From the NCBI RefSeq assembly GCF_000521215.1, contig NZ_KI928923.1:105270-169269 (forward strand): a DNA stretch of 64,000 nt, read 5' to 3'. The DNA comes from Labrenzia sp. DG1229. GTDB lineage: Bacteria > Pseudomonadota > Alphaproteobacteria > Rhizobiales > Stappiaceae. Under the pieces are notes generated by a model, which saw nothing but the letters and a program-made list of their open reading frames with translations, had not been told where the DNA came from and made no database searches. Positions 24,405 to 33,020 of the stretch are shown piece by piece (position 1 is the stretch's first letter; each line of letters opens with the position of its first letter). Position numbers and translations under genes: made by a program.

Positions 24405-25430
24405 TCAGCGCGACAAGGCCCTCGACAGCATGGCCGGATCGATATTCCCACCGGTTATCACGAGACCAATTGTCTTGCCTTTCACAGGAAGTTTCCCGGA
24501 TAGAACGGCGGCGAGCGCTGCCGCACCGCCGGGTTCGACAACGAGCTTCAGTTCCCTGAATGCAAAGGCAACTGCCTCCAGCACTTCCTCATCGCTCACT
24601 GTCAGGCCTTCAGCGGCAAGTTGGCTCAGAATGGAAAACCCGATTTCTCCGGGAGTTTCCGAAAGCAGCGCGTCGCAGACCGATCCGGACCTGGCGGCAT
24701 TCGACAGGAGGACACCGGCTTCGAGTGATCGTTTATAGTCATCGAACAGTTCCGGCTCGACGGTATGAAACCGGGTTGAAGGAGATTTGGACGCGAGCGC
24801 AAGCGCTATCCCGCTGGAAAGTCCGCCACCGCCCGTACAAGCCAGAACATCATCGAGCTTCTGACCCAGTTCCTCGGCCTGTTGCGCAATTTCAAGACCG
24901 ACGGTTCCCTGTCCTGCAATCACCGCCGGGTCGTTGAAAGGGTGCACGAATGTCGCATCACTTTCGGCGCAAATCTTCGCGGCAATCTTGTCTCTGTCCT
25001 CGCTTGCCCTGTCATAGGTAACGACCTTTGCCCCAAAATCCCGGGTACGATCAAGTTTGATCCTTGGGGCGTCGGCCGGCATCACGATCGTCGCGGAGAT
25101 GCCGAGAATGCGAGCACCCGCCGCCACCCCTTGAGCGTGATTGCCCGACGAACACGCGACCACGCCCTTCGCGCGTTCCTCTTCCGGTATGAGATTCAGG
25201 CAATTGAAGGCGCCACGAAACTTGAATGACCCGCTTCGTTGCAGGCTTTCCGGTTTTATCAGGACCTTTGCCCCGGCCCGTTCGTCAAGCGCCGGGTGCT
25301 GCAACAAAGGCGTACGCACGGCGTATGCCTTGATGCGGCCGGCCGCTTGTTCGACGTCCTCGAAAGTGACCGCCTTGCCTGAATAGTTCTGCATCTCGTC
25401 TGAGCTAGATTGAACAACGGCATCGGTCAT
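24405..25430 (-). CDS. PLP-dependent threonine/serine dehydratase family enzyme
   Basis: A 341-residue fold-type II PLP enzyme. The Schiff-base lysine lies in SGSFKFRGA, the phosphate-binding loop is TGGGGLSSGIA, and SSGNHAQGVA is the substrate loop. Family members remove the amino group of L-threonine, L-serine or related hydroxy-amino acids (including 3-hydroxyaspartate) to give keto acids. It lacks the C-terminal ACT regulatory domain of biosynthetic IlvA, so a catabolic role is likely. ATG 25430 is preferred because AAGGTGG then sits at the right distance; a start at 25436 would abut it. The gene is alone. Confidence 0.85.
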   Translation of the reverse strand: MTDAVVQSSSDEMQNYSGKAVTFEDVEQAAGRIKAYAVRTPLLQHPALDERAGAKVLIKPESLQRSGSFKFRGAFNCLNLIPEEERAKGVVACSSGNHAQGVAAGARILGISATIVMPADAPRIKLDRTRDFGAKVVTYDRASEDRDKIAAKICAESDATFVHPFNDPAVIAGQGTVGLEIAQQAEELGQKLDDVLACTGGGGLSSGIALALASKSPSTRFHTVEPELFDDYKRSLEAGVLLSNAARSGSVCDALLSETPGEIGFSILSQLAAEGLTVSDEEVLEAVAFAFRELKLVVEPGGAAALAAVLSGKLPVKGKTIGLVITGGNIDPAMLSRALSR

Positions 25431-25560
25431 CGGCATCCACCTTGAAAAAACTCGTTCCACCCCGATGACTAAATAGGATTTAAAGGCAACTCAATACAAC
25501 CCCAACATATTTCCGGTAACACCGCCGGTCACGGCCAGGCGAATGCATCGGTGAAAGAGG

Positions 25561-26610
25561 CTATTCGGCAGCCCTGGTATCTCTTTCCAAGCTGTTATGC
25601 CGGTCGCGGGCCTCGATGCAATTGTCCAGAAACTGCCGGGCGCTCGCCACCCAAGTGTAGTTCATGGCGATTTTCCGGCAATGATCCCGCCGGATCTCCA
25701 ATGCGGCTTCTGCAGCTTCCTGAAGGTTTTCGGACAGAACTCCGGCCCCCGTTTCACCAATGACATCAATCGGCCCCATCACTGGAAAGGCCGCCACGGG
25801 GACACCGCACGCCAGAGCTTCCAGCAGCACGTTGCCGAACGTGTCCGTCAGCGACGGGAAAACAAATACATCGGCATCAGAATAGTGCCGTGCCAGGTCT
25901 TCGCCGGTTCTGGCTCCGGTGAAATGAACACCAGGGTAGTCCCGTCGCAATGTTTCCAGTTGCGGCCCACCCCCGACGACTACCTTGGACCCCGGCAACT
26001 TCAGATCCAGAAAGGCCTTGATGTTCTTTTCAACCGAAACACGGCCGACATACATGAACACCGGCCGCGGCAGGTCTGCAGGAAGGACTGTCCCCTCGTA
26101 CGGCTTGAACAGATCCTCATCAACCCCGCGGGACCAACGCATCAGGTTGTCAAATCCGCGAGCCCGCAGGTCGTTTTCCAGCGATCCCGTCGCCACCATG
26201 CACCCGCATCCCGAATTGTGGAACCTGCGCAACCATCTGTAGGACCATGACAGGGGAACCGGTAGGCGTGCCGAGACGTATTCCGGAAAGCGCGTGTGAT
26301 AACTGGTCGTGAATGGCAGCCCTGCCTTGCATGCGACGCTGGCGGCTAAAATGCCAAGCGGGCCTTCCGTCGCGATGTGCAGGTGCTCGCAGTCGAATTC
26401 CCGGATCTTGCGCCGGACAACACCCCGATGTGTCAACGAAAGACGGATTTCCGGATAGGTCGGGCATGGGAGCGTTCTGAAAGCTTGCGGCGACAGAACC
26501 TCCATCCTTGTGCCGATTGCCGCAAGCTCGTCTGCGGTACGCTCAAGAGACCTGACAACGCCATTGATTTGGGGATGCCAGGCATCCGTCACGATCAGGA
26601 TGGAACTCAT
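25561..26610 (-). CDS. GT4 glycosyltransferase, probable lipid glycosyltransferase Agt
   Basis: A 349-residue family 4/1 glycosyltransferase with two Rossmann halves: N-terminal HPQINGVVRSLERTADEL, and C-terminal YVGRVSVEKNIKAFLDL plus DVFVFPSLTDTFGNVLLEA, where the two acidic residues bind the nucleotide sugar. It overlaps the phospholipase gene plcP by ATGA. In marine and soil alphaproteobacteria a plcP-agt pair replaces phospholipids with glycolipids during phosphate starvation: PlcP makes diacylglycerol and Agt adds glucose or glucuronate. The pairing and family make this the best assignment; SqdX-like activity cannot be excluded. Confidence 0.8.
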   Translation of the reverse strand: MSSILIVTDAWHPQINGVVRSLERTADELAAIGTRMEVLSPQAFRTLPCPTYPEIRLSLTHRGVVRRKIREFDCEHLHIATEGPLGILAASVACKAGLPFTTSYHTRFPEYVSARLPVPLSWSYRWLRRFHNSGCGCMVATGSLENDLRARGFDNLMRWSRGVDEDLFKPYEGTVLPADLPRPVFMYVGRVSVEKNIKAFLDLKLPGSKVVVGGGPQLETLRRDYPGVHFTGARTGEDLARHYSDADVFVFPSLTDTFGNVLLEALACGVPVAAFPVMGPIDVIGETGAGVLSENLQEAAEAALEIRRDHCRKIAMNYTWVASARQFLDNCIEARDRHNSLERDTRAAE

Positions 26611-27410
26611 GCTGCGACCGGTGCTTCCTTGGCTCTGGCCGGTGCAATCCCGTCCTGGGTCTTGTCCACCCATCGGATCACCTCAAACGTCCCGTCATGG
26701 TGTTCGGCGACAGCTGTACAGCTTTCCACCCAATCACCGGTATTGATGTAGTGGATACCATTCATATCCCGATTGGCTGCGTGGTGAATATGACCGCAAA
26801 TGACACCATCAACACCCTTCCGGCGCGCTTCACCGGAAAGCGCCTCCTCGAAACGGCCGATGAAACTGACGGCGTTCTTGACCTTGAGCTTCGCCCAGGC
26901 TGACAAGGACCAGTAGGTCAGACCTATACGGCGGCGCAGGAAATTGATCCAGGTATTGATTCCGAGCGCTGTCACATAGGCCTTGTCACCAAAAAAGGCG
27001 AGCCATTTGGCATGCCGGATAACGACATCGAACTGATCGCCGTGAATGACGAGGTAGCGTTTGCCGTTGGCGGATTCATGCACAAAGCTGTCCGCCACTT
27101 CCACACCACCAAAGTGAGTACCGATGAAGTTGCGCAGGAATTCATCGTGATTGCCGGGAATGTAGTGAATGCGCGCGCCCTTGCGGCCCTTGCGCAATAT
27201 CTTCTGTACGACATCGTTGTGAAGCTGCGGCCAGTACCAGGACCGTTTCAGGCGCCAGCCGTCGACAATGTCGCCGACCAGATAAATGGTCTCGGCGTCA
27301 TGATCTTTCAGAAATCCCAGCAGCAGTTCGGCCTGACAGCCGCGAGTACCGAGGTGAACGTCTGAAATGAACAGGGCACGGTAGTGACGCGACGTCTCTG
27401 CAGCAGACAT
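26607..27410 (-). CDS. plcP: PlcP-like metallophosphoesterase (phospholipase C for lipid remodelling)
   Basis: A 267-residue calcineurin-type metallophosphoesterase. Metal ligands are visible in ISDVHLGTRGCQ (DxH), VGDIVDGW (GDxxD), PGNHDEF (GNHD), VIHGDQFD (H-GD) and CGHIHHAA (GHxH). It resembles LpxH-type hydrolases, but in alphaproteobacteria the group next to a GT4 gene is PlcP (S. meliloti SMc00171), which cleaves membrane phospholipid to diacylglycerol under phosphate stress. ATG 27410 follows GGAG. A possible Pho box (27457-27485) lies upstream. The alternative, a lipid A precursor hydrolase, is less likely because of the context. Confidence 0.8.
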   Translation of the reverse strand: MSAAETSRHYRALFISDVHLGTRGCQAELLLGFLKDHDAETIYLVGDIVDGWRLKRSWYWPQLHNDVVQKILRKGRKGARIHYIPGNHDEFLRNFIGTHFGGVEVADSFVHESANGKRYLVIHGDQFDVVIRHAKWLAFFGDKAYVTALGINTWINFLRRRIGLTYWSLSAWAKLKVKNAVSFIGRFEEALSGEARRKGVDGVICGHIHHAANRDMNGIHYINTGDWVESCTAVAEHHDGTFEVIRWVDKTQDGIAPARAKEAPVAA

Positions 27411-27456
27411 GGTTTTTCTCCACATTCCCTTCAGAAGCGCTATAGACGCGATTCAG

Positions 27457-27485
27457 GTATCAATATTATGACAGGTAAGATGACT
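27457..27485 (-). promoter_or_regulatory. Candidate Pho box upstream of plcP-agt
   Basis: Read on the minus strand, the stretch contains AAGTCAT, a five-base gap, a perfect CTGTCAT half-site, AATA and TTGATAC. Pho boxes are direct repeats of CTGTCAT with 4-bp spacing. One half is perfect and its neighbours are degenerate (the left one is off by one base in spacing). It lies about 50-75 bp upstream of the plcP start, where PhoB would act. Confidence 0.4.
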
Positions 27486-27576
27486 TGCCGTGGAGCTTCC
27501 GAACTCCACTCACAAATCATCAACAATCCTGCCGGTCGGCGCACGTCTGGTTCGACGGCAAAAGTGGAGACAAACT

Positions 27577-28356
27577 ATGGATCTGGGCCTGAACGGTAAA
27601 AAAGCGATCGTGTGTGCGTCAAGCCGCGGCCTGGGCAGAGGCTGCGCCGAAGCCCTTGCGGAAGCCGGTTGTGACATAGTCCTCAACGGCCGCAACGAAG
27701 CGATTCTGGAAGAAACGCGCGCATCCCTGACGGAAAGGTACGGCGTCTCCGTTGTGAGTGTGCCCGCGGATGTGTCGACGCCGGAAGGACAACAGGCTCT
27801 CCTGTCAGCCTGTCCCGATCCGGATATTCTCGTGAACAACAATGGCGGACCGCCGAGACGCGACTATACGGAACTTGACCGCAAATCACTGCTGGAAGGT
27901 GCGGTCCAGAATTTCGTGACGCCGATCGAACTTATCCAGGCAGTCACACCAGCCATGAAGGCGCGCGGCTTCGGGCGGATTGTCAACATCACCTCGCTGT
28001 CGGTGAAAATGCCGATCGAAGGGCTGGACCTCTCAAGCGGGGCAAGGGCCGGCCTGACGGCGTTTCTGGCCGGCGTCTGCCGCCAGCTTGCCCCATCCGG
28101 TGTTACTATCAACAATCTGTTGCCGGGCAAGATGGATACGGATCGGCTGAAGGGTGGATTTGATCGCGCAGCCCAGCAGACCGGAACAAGCCTGGAGCAG
28201 ATTCGCGCTCAGCAGGCAGCCGAAATTCCCGCGCAGCGCTTCGGCAATGCAGCCGAGTTCGGACAGGCATGCGCATTTCTTTGTTCTCAGCATGCCGGTT
28301 ACATCACCGGCCAGAACATCCTCATGGATGGCGGGCTTTATCCAGCCGCTTTCTGA
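27577..28356 (+). CDS. SDR-family protein with replaced catalytic Tyr and Lys
   Basis: A 259-residue Rossmann protein of the short-chain dehydrogenase/reductase superfamily. The nucleotide motif is CASSRGLGRGCAEAL, and NNNGGPP stands where NNAG is usual. The active-site serine is in NITSLS, but thirteen residues on, where YxxxK should be, the sequence reads S-S-G-A-R (LSSGARAGL): Tyr is Ser and Lys is Arg. The C-terminal MDGGLYPAAF is typical of FabG-like members. It may bind cofactor without the standard hydride-transfer chemistry. ATG 27577 has GTGGAGAC upstream. It is divergent from plcP. Confidence 0.85.
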   Translation: MDLGLNGKKAIVCASSRGLGRGCAEALAEAGCDIVLNGRNEAILEETRASLTERYGVSVVSVPADVSTPEGQQALLSACPDPDILVNNNGGPPRRDYTELDRKSLLEGAVQNFVTPIELIQAVTPAMKARGFGRIVNITSLSVKMPIEGLDLSSGARAGLTAFLAGVCRQLAPSGVTINNLLPGKMDTDRLKGGFDRAAQQTGTSLEQIRAQQAAEIPAQRFGNAAEFGQACAFLCSQHAGYITGQNILMDGGLYPAAF

Positions 28357-28376
28357 GCGTTGCCAAAAAATACAAA

Positions 28377-28402
28377 AAAGGCCGGGAAACTCCCGGCCTT
28401 AT
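28377..28402. terminator. Bidirectional terminator between SDR and FadL genes
   Basis: AAGGCCGGG and CCCGGCCTT form a 9-bp stem around AAACT. On the minus strand the stem is followed by six T residues; the plus strand has only TTATT. It serves the convergent genes on both sides, best for fadL. Confidence 0.85.
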
Positions 28403-28421
28403 TGCGTGTTCAATGACCGGA

Positions 28422-29684
28422 TCAGAACTTGTAGCGAAGCGACGCGGAAAGAATGTTCACGTTGCTGTCGACATCGGCCTTGTAGGTACCGAATGCGGCA
28501 TTGAAGTCCTGATGGCTCGAGTCGATGTTGATACCCGTCGATTCCGTGATGATATGGGTAAAGCCAAGATCGAAAGCGATGTGCTTGCTGAAATTGTAGC
28601 TTGCCCCCGCAGACAGCCACCATCGATTGTTATCCGGCAAGCGGGTTGATCGAATGGCCTCGTCAATCGGCGAGATTTCATAGCCCAGACCCGCACGGAA
28701 CGTCAGCTTGTCGTTGTAGTCGTATTCGCCACCGACAGAGAAGAACCAGCCGTCATCGTAGTTGAAATGAAGCGTGGTGAGCGCCGAACCGGTAATGGAC
28801 GAGGTCGCGACGGGAGATTTCAGTCGGCTCCAGTTGGTCCACTCGACCGTGCCGAGCAGGCGGATCTTGTCGGTTATTTTCTGCTTGGCGGAAATGTTCA
28901 CCATATCCGGCGTTACCACGCCGAGATTGATGCCCGCCCTCGTGCCGCCCGCGAAAAGCTGCCCACTCAGGTCATGCCCAACACCTGACCGGTAGCCGAT
29001 ACCGATCTCTGTGCCCTCGATCGGCTTGATTGTGACACCTGCCGTCACGCCGACACCGAACCCGTCTCCCGAGATTTCGTTGGATCTGGGAAAGCCTGCG
29101 CCGGACGTCGCGTCCGCCGACTTCAGGCTGACATCCAGATATTGGACCTGAAAACCGACCGCCACGGCAAACATGTCGTTGATCTTGTAGGCAACGTTGG
29201 GATTGACGTTGATCGAGAATACTCTTGAAGAGCGGGAATAGAACTGGGCCGCCCAGTTCTGGCTCGGTTTTGTCGTCAGTCCGAACGGTGAGTTGATACC
29301 GACACCGAAGACCCACTTGTCATCGGGTCTGTAGGAAATATAGGTCGCCGGCACAAAGGCGTCCAAACCGATATCACCACTACCGATCGAGGACGTTCCA
29401 ACTGCGCCGCCGGTCAGCGTGCCGTTGATTTCGGAATTCGGAATGATCAGCGATCCATGTGCCTCCATACTCCAGCCCTGCTGAGCACCGATCAGTGAGG
29501 CCGGGTTCCAGTACATCGCCGAAATCGTCTCGCCCGACGTTCCGTATCCCGCAAAGGATGTCCCCTGAAAATATGCACTCTGCTCGCGGATCGCGAAAGC
29601 CCCCGCGTGCGCCCCGCTTGCCGCTATGGAAAGAGCAATAGCAGTGGAAGCAAACAGAAACGTCTTTTTATTAGCCCATGTCAT
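28422..29684 (-). CDS. FadL/OmpP1-family outer-membrane porin
   Basis: A 420-residue outer-membrane beta-barrel. A Sec signal peptide (residues 1-27, ending SGAHA) is followed by GAFAIREQSAYFQGTSFAGYGT, the N-terminal hatch signature of the FadL family (hydrophobic-solute channels), and NPASL in the next segment. The last residue is F in LRYKF, as needed for barrel insertion. It probably admits fatty acids or other hydrophobic compounds. It is a lone gene with GGGAG eight bases before the ATG. The track-upstream in-frame codons were rejected because the signal peptide starts at MTWANKK. Confidence 0.92.
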   Translation of the reverse strand: MTWANKKTFLFASTAIALSIAASGAHAGAFAIREQSAYFQGTSFAGYGTSGETISAMYWNPASLIGAQQGWSMEAHGSLIIPNSEINGTLTGGAVGTSSIGSGDIGLDAFVPATYISYRPDDKWVFGVGINSPFGLTTKPSQNWAAQFYSRSSRVFSINVNPNVAYKINDMFAVAVGFQVQYLDVSLKSADATSGAGFPRSNEISGDGFGVGVTAGVTIKPIEGTEIGIGYRSGVGHDLSGQLFAGGTRAGINLGVVTPDMVNISAKQKITDKIRLLGTVEWTNWSRLKSPVATSSITGSALTTLHFNYDDGWFFSVGGEYDYNDKLTFRAGLGYEISPIDEAIRSTRLPDNNRWWLSAGASYNFSKHIAFDLGFTHIITESTGINIDSSHQDFNAAFGTYKADVDSNVNILSASLRYKF

Positions 29685-30202
29685 GGTGTTTTCTCCCATC
29701 CCCCTCCAAATGGAGGAAATCATTTTTCGAAGGATAGGATTTCCAAGACAGGGTTCAGTTGCAAGCTAAGAAATTACCGTCTTGAGGCGATGTATTTTCA
29801 TGTTGCAGTGCAAAATATTCTACTGTTTCGACAAACACGCTTCGGGAATTCGGTAAAAGTAGGTAAATAGGTCTTGTTCCAGGGGTCTATGTCATGGGAA
29901 CGACACACTCTCGCAAAAATGCACAAAAAACAGGCAAACGACAACGGGTTTCCTTTAGCGCCATTAAATCCGTGAACGTTGCTGCATTGCCACACATACC
30001 CCTGCGGTAGAGGTCTTGCCAGATCACACCTAGGCGCTGACACACTGTCAATTAATCGGACAGCCCGTTAAACTCGTGCCTCGGTGACCGGTGCAGACCG
30101 ACAGGAATTATCGCTCGCTGTCTGACGCGCCGAAAACAAACAGGGCATGCCAGCAACGATGTTGACACAACGGACACGCGATCGGCGGCAAGAAATCCCG
30201 GA
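29685..30202. other. 518-bp stretch without a supported gene
   Basis: It lies upstream of the fadL gene and downstream of the TRAP receptor gene, both on the minus strand, so it should hold the fadL promoter. Short frames within it are cysteine- and arginine-rich and lack ribosome-binding sites. No RNA gene, repeat or clear terminator was recognised. Confidence 0.5.
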
Positions 30203-31315
30203 TCAGGTGTTGCCATCTCGTGCTGACATGAATCGGCGCATTGCGACATCGCTCCAGGGGGCCAGGCGCTGGCGGGCGGCCACATTGCTCTCGTAGATTC
30301 GCGTGCTGAGTGCATCTTTTTCAGCAAATTCCAGCAGAACAGCCGCCGAGGTCGTGCGCAAGGCCTCAAGAACCTCGTCGGGATAGGGTTTGATGGTTAC
30401 CCCATCTTCTTCCTGTAGCAGTTTCAGGCTGCCGGCGTTTTCCCAGTCGCTTTCAGCCAGGGCACGGCCGTTCTCCGCACGGCAAGCTTCCAGAACAATT
30501 GCGCGCAGGTCGTCCGGGAGACCATCAAGGGCAACCTTGTTGAAAAGCGCTTCCCCGGTTCCATTCGGTTCGTGAAAACCGGGCGAATAGTAGTTTTTGG
30601 CGACCTTGTGGAAACCCATTGCCCGGTCGGACCACGGCCCGAGGAACTCGGTGGCATCAAGCACACCGGACTGCAGCGCCTGAAACAGCTCGGCCGGCGG
30701 CAAGCCGACGGGCGTGGCACCCAGGCGGCGCATCACCTCCCCGCCGAGACCCGGCATGCGGATCTTCAGACCGGTCAGGTCATCCAGTCCGTTGAGGTCT
30801 TTTTTGTACCAGCCCCCCATCTGCACACCTGTATTGCCCGCCATGACAGGTTTCACACCAAAGGGCTCGTAAAGCTCGTCCCAGAGCGCCTGCCCGCCGC
30901 CTCTTTCGATCCAGGTGATATGTTCATGAGGCAGCAACCCGAACGGGATTGCGGTGAAGAAAACGGATGCGGGGATCTTGCCCTGCCAGAAGAACGAGGC
31001 CGTATGCCCCATTTGCGCCGTGCCGGCTGAAACCGCATCAAACACGCCAAGCGCTGGCACAAGTTCACCAGCTGCGTAAAGACGAATGCGAAACCGGCCA
31101 GCGGACATTCTCGCCACCTGGTTCACAATCCTCTGCGCGGTTACGCCGGGCCCAGGCAGGTTCTTCGGCCAGGACGTCACCATCTTCCATTCGATCGTTG
31201 TCTTTTCCTGCGCAAGAGCTGGAGCCGTCAGCAAAGCCCCGCCGGCAACCGCAGATGCTCCCAGCAAGGTTCTCCGGCTCACGATCTTGTCGCTTTTCAC
31301 GCCCTTGTCAGACAT
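30203..31315 (-). CDS. TRAP solute receptor (DctP/TakP type) attached to the thi operon
   Basis: A 370-residue periplasmic receptor. The N-terminus SRRTLLGASAVAGGALLTAP is a Tat-type signal. WPKNLPGPGVTAQRIVNQVA, AAGELVPALGVFDAVSAGTAQ and KIRMPGLGGEVMRRLGA place it in the TakP-like group, whose characterised member binds 2-oxo acids. No DctQ or DctM gene is adjacent. Its ATG is one base after the thiD stop, so it is translationally coupled to a TPP-riboswitch operon thiM-thiD. It may therefore bind a thiamine precursor or a related compound, or it may simply ride along; the ligand is unknown. Confidence 0.85.
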   Translation of the reverse strand: MSDKGVKSDKIVSRRTLLGASAVAGGALLTAPALAQEKTTIEWKMVTSWPKNLPGPGVTAQRIVNQVARMSAGRFRIRLYAAGELVPALGVFDAVSAGTAQMGHTASFFWQGKIPASVFFTAIPFGLLPHEHITWIERGGGQALWDELYEPFGVKPVMAGNTGVQMGGWYKKDLNGLDDLTGLKIRMPGLGGEVMRRLGATPVGLPPAELFQALQSGVLDATEFLGPWSDRAMGFHKVAKNYYSPGFHEPNGTGEALFNKVALDGLPDDLRAIVLEACRAENGRALAESDWENAGSLKLLQEEDGVTIKPYPDEVLEALRTTSAAVLLEFAEKDALSTRIYESNVAARQRLAPWSDVAMRRFMSARDGNT

Positions 31316-31316
31316 C

Positions 31317-32123
31317 TCATTTGCTCCAGATTTGGTGGAAATGGTGAACAGGACCATGGCCGGTCCCGATATCAAGCCGGTCAGCAGCGGCAATTGCCCC
31401 TTGGACATATTGCTTGGCGCCGGAAATCGCGTCTTCAAGCTTGTTCCCTGTCGCAAGCCCTGCGGCAATCGCCGAGGACAATGTGCAGCCGGTCCCGTGC
31501 GTGTTCTGCGTTGCGATCCTTTTTTCGCGCAGCCAGATCGCATTTCCGCCGGTATCCAGGAAAAGGTCTGTGCTGTCCTCGCCGGTCCCGTGTCCGCCTT
31601 TCAAGAGCACCGATCTTGCACCAAGCCGCAAAAGCTGTTCGGCCTGCGACAACATCTCGGTCTCGCTGCCGGCAACGGGTGCCTCCAGCATGCGCGCCGC
31701 TTCGTGCAGATTGGGCGTAATGACATCGGCGAGCGGAACCAGCACGGAAAGGAGGCTTGCAACGGCGCTTTCGGCAAGCAGAGGGTCGCCCGACGCCGCG
31801 ACCATCACCGGGTCCAGCACGACGGGTCCTGTTGCATGGGCCCTCAGCCCGGCAGCCACGGCTTCAATGATCGCAGATCCGGAAAGCATGCCGATCTTCG
31901 TCGCATTGACCTTGAGGTCGGAATAGACCGCATCCATCTGCGCCCGAACAAACTCCGGCGGCACATCCTGTATGGCACTGACGCCACGTGTGTTCTGCGC
32001 CGTCAGTGCAGTCAAGACGCTCGCACCGTAAACACCGTTGGCGGAGAATGTCTTGAGATCTGCCTGAATTCCGGCGCCGCCACCGGAATCCGACCCTGCG
32101 ATGGTTACCGCGATAGCAGTCAT
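31317..32123 (-). CDS. thiD: Hydroxymethylpyrimidine (phosphate) kinase ThiD
   Basis: A 268-residue ribokinase-like enzyme. It phosphorylates 4-amino-5-hydroxymethyl-2-methylpyrimidine twice to make the HMP-PP half of thiamine phosphate. Family motifs are TIAGSDSGGGAGIQADLKTF at the N-terminus, where the pyrimidine binds, LDPVMVAASG near residue 100, and QNTHGTGCTLSSAIAAGLA around residue 210, containing the catalytic Cys/Asp-equivalent loop (GTGC). Length matches the family. It lies 39 bp after thiM under the same TPP riboswitch, and the TRAP receptor follows one base after its stop. Confidence 0.95.
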   Translation of the reverse strand: MTAIAVTIAGSDSGGGAGIQADLKTFSANGVYGASVLTALTAQNTRGVSAIQDVPPEFVRAQMDAVYSDLKVNATKIGMLSGSAIIEAVAAGLRAHATGPVVLDPVMVAASGDPLLAESAVASLLSVLVPLADVITPNLHEAARMLEAPVAGSETEMLSQAEQLLRLGARSVLLKGGHGTGEDSTDLFLDTGGNAIWLREKRIATQNTHGTGCTLSSAIAAGLATGNKLEDAISGAKQYVQGAIAAADRLDIGTGHGPVHHFHQIWSK

Positions 32124-32162
32124 GGGACCCTCCTGAATTGAAACATCCTTTAAAGACGCGGC

Positions 32163-32936
32163 TCAGACCGACTTCAGCCTGATCTCGACATCGCGGGATG
32201 TCATCGTATAGAGCGCGTCCAGCAGCTCCGGCACGAGACTTCCCGGACCGCCTGCCCGCTCCGCTGCCATTTCTCCGGCAATATTGAAGACCGAAAGACC
32301 GGCGGCAGCTGCCAGGGCAATGTCACTTTCCAAACTGGCAAAGGCCGCCAGCACCGCGCCGCCGGCGCAACCCGTTGCCGTTACCCTTGCGAGCAGCGGA
32401 TGGCCGTTTTGCAGGCGAAAGTCCTCACCCTGGCTTTCGATCTTGTCTTCTGCACCGGTCACGGTGAGAACAGTTCCGGATCCGATCAGCGCCTCGACAT
32501 CCGACCGCTGCGGGCACAGCACTTCCAGCTCGGGTTCGTTCAACCGCACAAGTTCGGGTTTGAATGCCATGAGCTCACGCGCATAGGCGCATCGGACGGG
32601 AGACCGGTTGATAAAGACCGGATCGACACTGACGGGACGACCGGCGGCCCGGGCCGCCTCGATCGCGATCGGAATGGCCTCTCGCCTGGCCGCATCCAGC
32701 GTGCCCAGATTGACAAGCAGTGCATCCGAACTCGACGCAAATCCAGCCACTTCCTCGCTGGAGATCGTCATTGAGGGAACGGCACCGATTGCCAGGAGCA
32801 CATTCGCGGTAAACGATTGCGCCACGGCATTGGTAATGGTGTGAACGCGCGGTGTTTTTTGTCTGACCCTTTGGAGAAGGTCGAATACGACCTCAGCGGG
32901 CAACGACTGCGTGGACGCGGCAACGGACAGGCTCAT
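32163..32936 (-). CDS. thiM: Hydroxyethylthiazole kinase ThiM
   Basis: A 257-residue kinase that salvages the thiazole half of thiamine. Motifs: HTITNAVAQSFTANVLLAIGAVPSM at residues 32-56, the substrate region (NxV-x-x-x-x-x-ANxLLAxGAxPxM), then VLTVTGAED and VTATGCAGGAVLAAF, the ATP-binding/catalytic loop with the Cys. GGAGGAG lies just before the ATG. It is the first gene of thiM-thiD-TRAP receptor and is preceded by a TPP riboswitch about 85 nt upstream. Together these genes indicate thiamine salvage, and no thiC or thiG is present in the window. Confidence 0.95.
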   Translation of the reverse strand: MSLSVAASTQSLPAEVVFDLLQRVRQKTPRVHTITNAVAQSFTANVLLAIGAVPSMTISSEEVAGFASSSDALLVNLGTLDAARREAIPIAIEAARAAGRPVSVDPVFINRSPVRCAYARELMAFKPELVRLNEPELEVLCPQRSDVEALIGSGTVLTVTGAEDKIESQGEDFRLQNGHPLLARVTATGCAGGAVLAAFASLESDIALAAAAGLSVFNIAGEMAAERAGGPGSLVPELLDALYTMTSRDVEIRLKSV

Positions 32937-32942
32937 GCAACT

Positions 32943-32958
32943 CCTCCGAACTCGGAAG
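32943..32958 (-). promoter_or_regulatory. Hairpin burying the thiM ribosome-binding site
   Basis: On the minus strand CTTCCG pairs with CGGAGG (one G-U) around AGTT; the right arm is the Shine-Dalgarno sequence of thiM. It lies between the riboswitch and the ATG, so TPP could act by hiding the ribosome-binding site. No T-run follows, which argues against termination. Confidence 0.5.
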
Positions 32959-33020
32959 TTTCAATTCGAAGGGATGAAAGGAAGGTTTGAGGCCCGGCGC
33001 CTCGAAGATCTTCATCTCAA

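Noticed and set aside
26607..27410. LpxH (UDP-2,3-diacylglucosamine hydrolase) of lipid A synthesis
   Set aside because: The fold is shared, but alphaproteobacteria normally use LpxI, and the overlap with a GT4 gene plus a Pho-like box points to PlcP.
29798..30043. An 81-codon frame upstream of fadL
   Set aside because: No start signal and unlikely composition; treated as part of the non-coding stretch.
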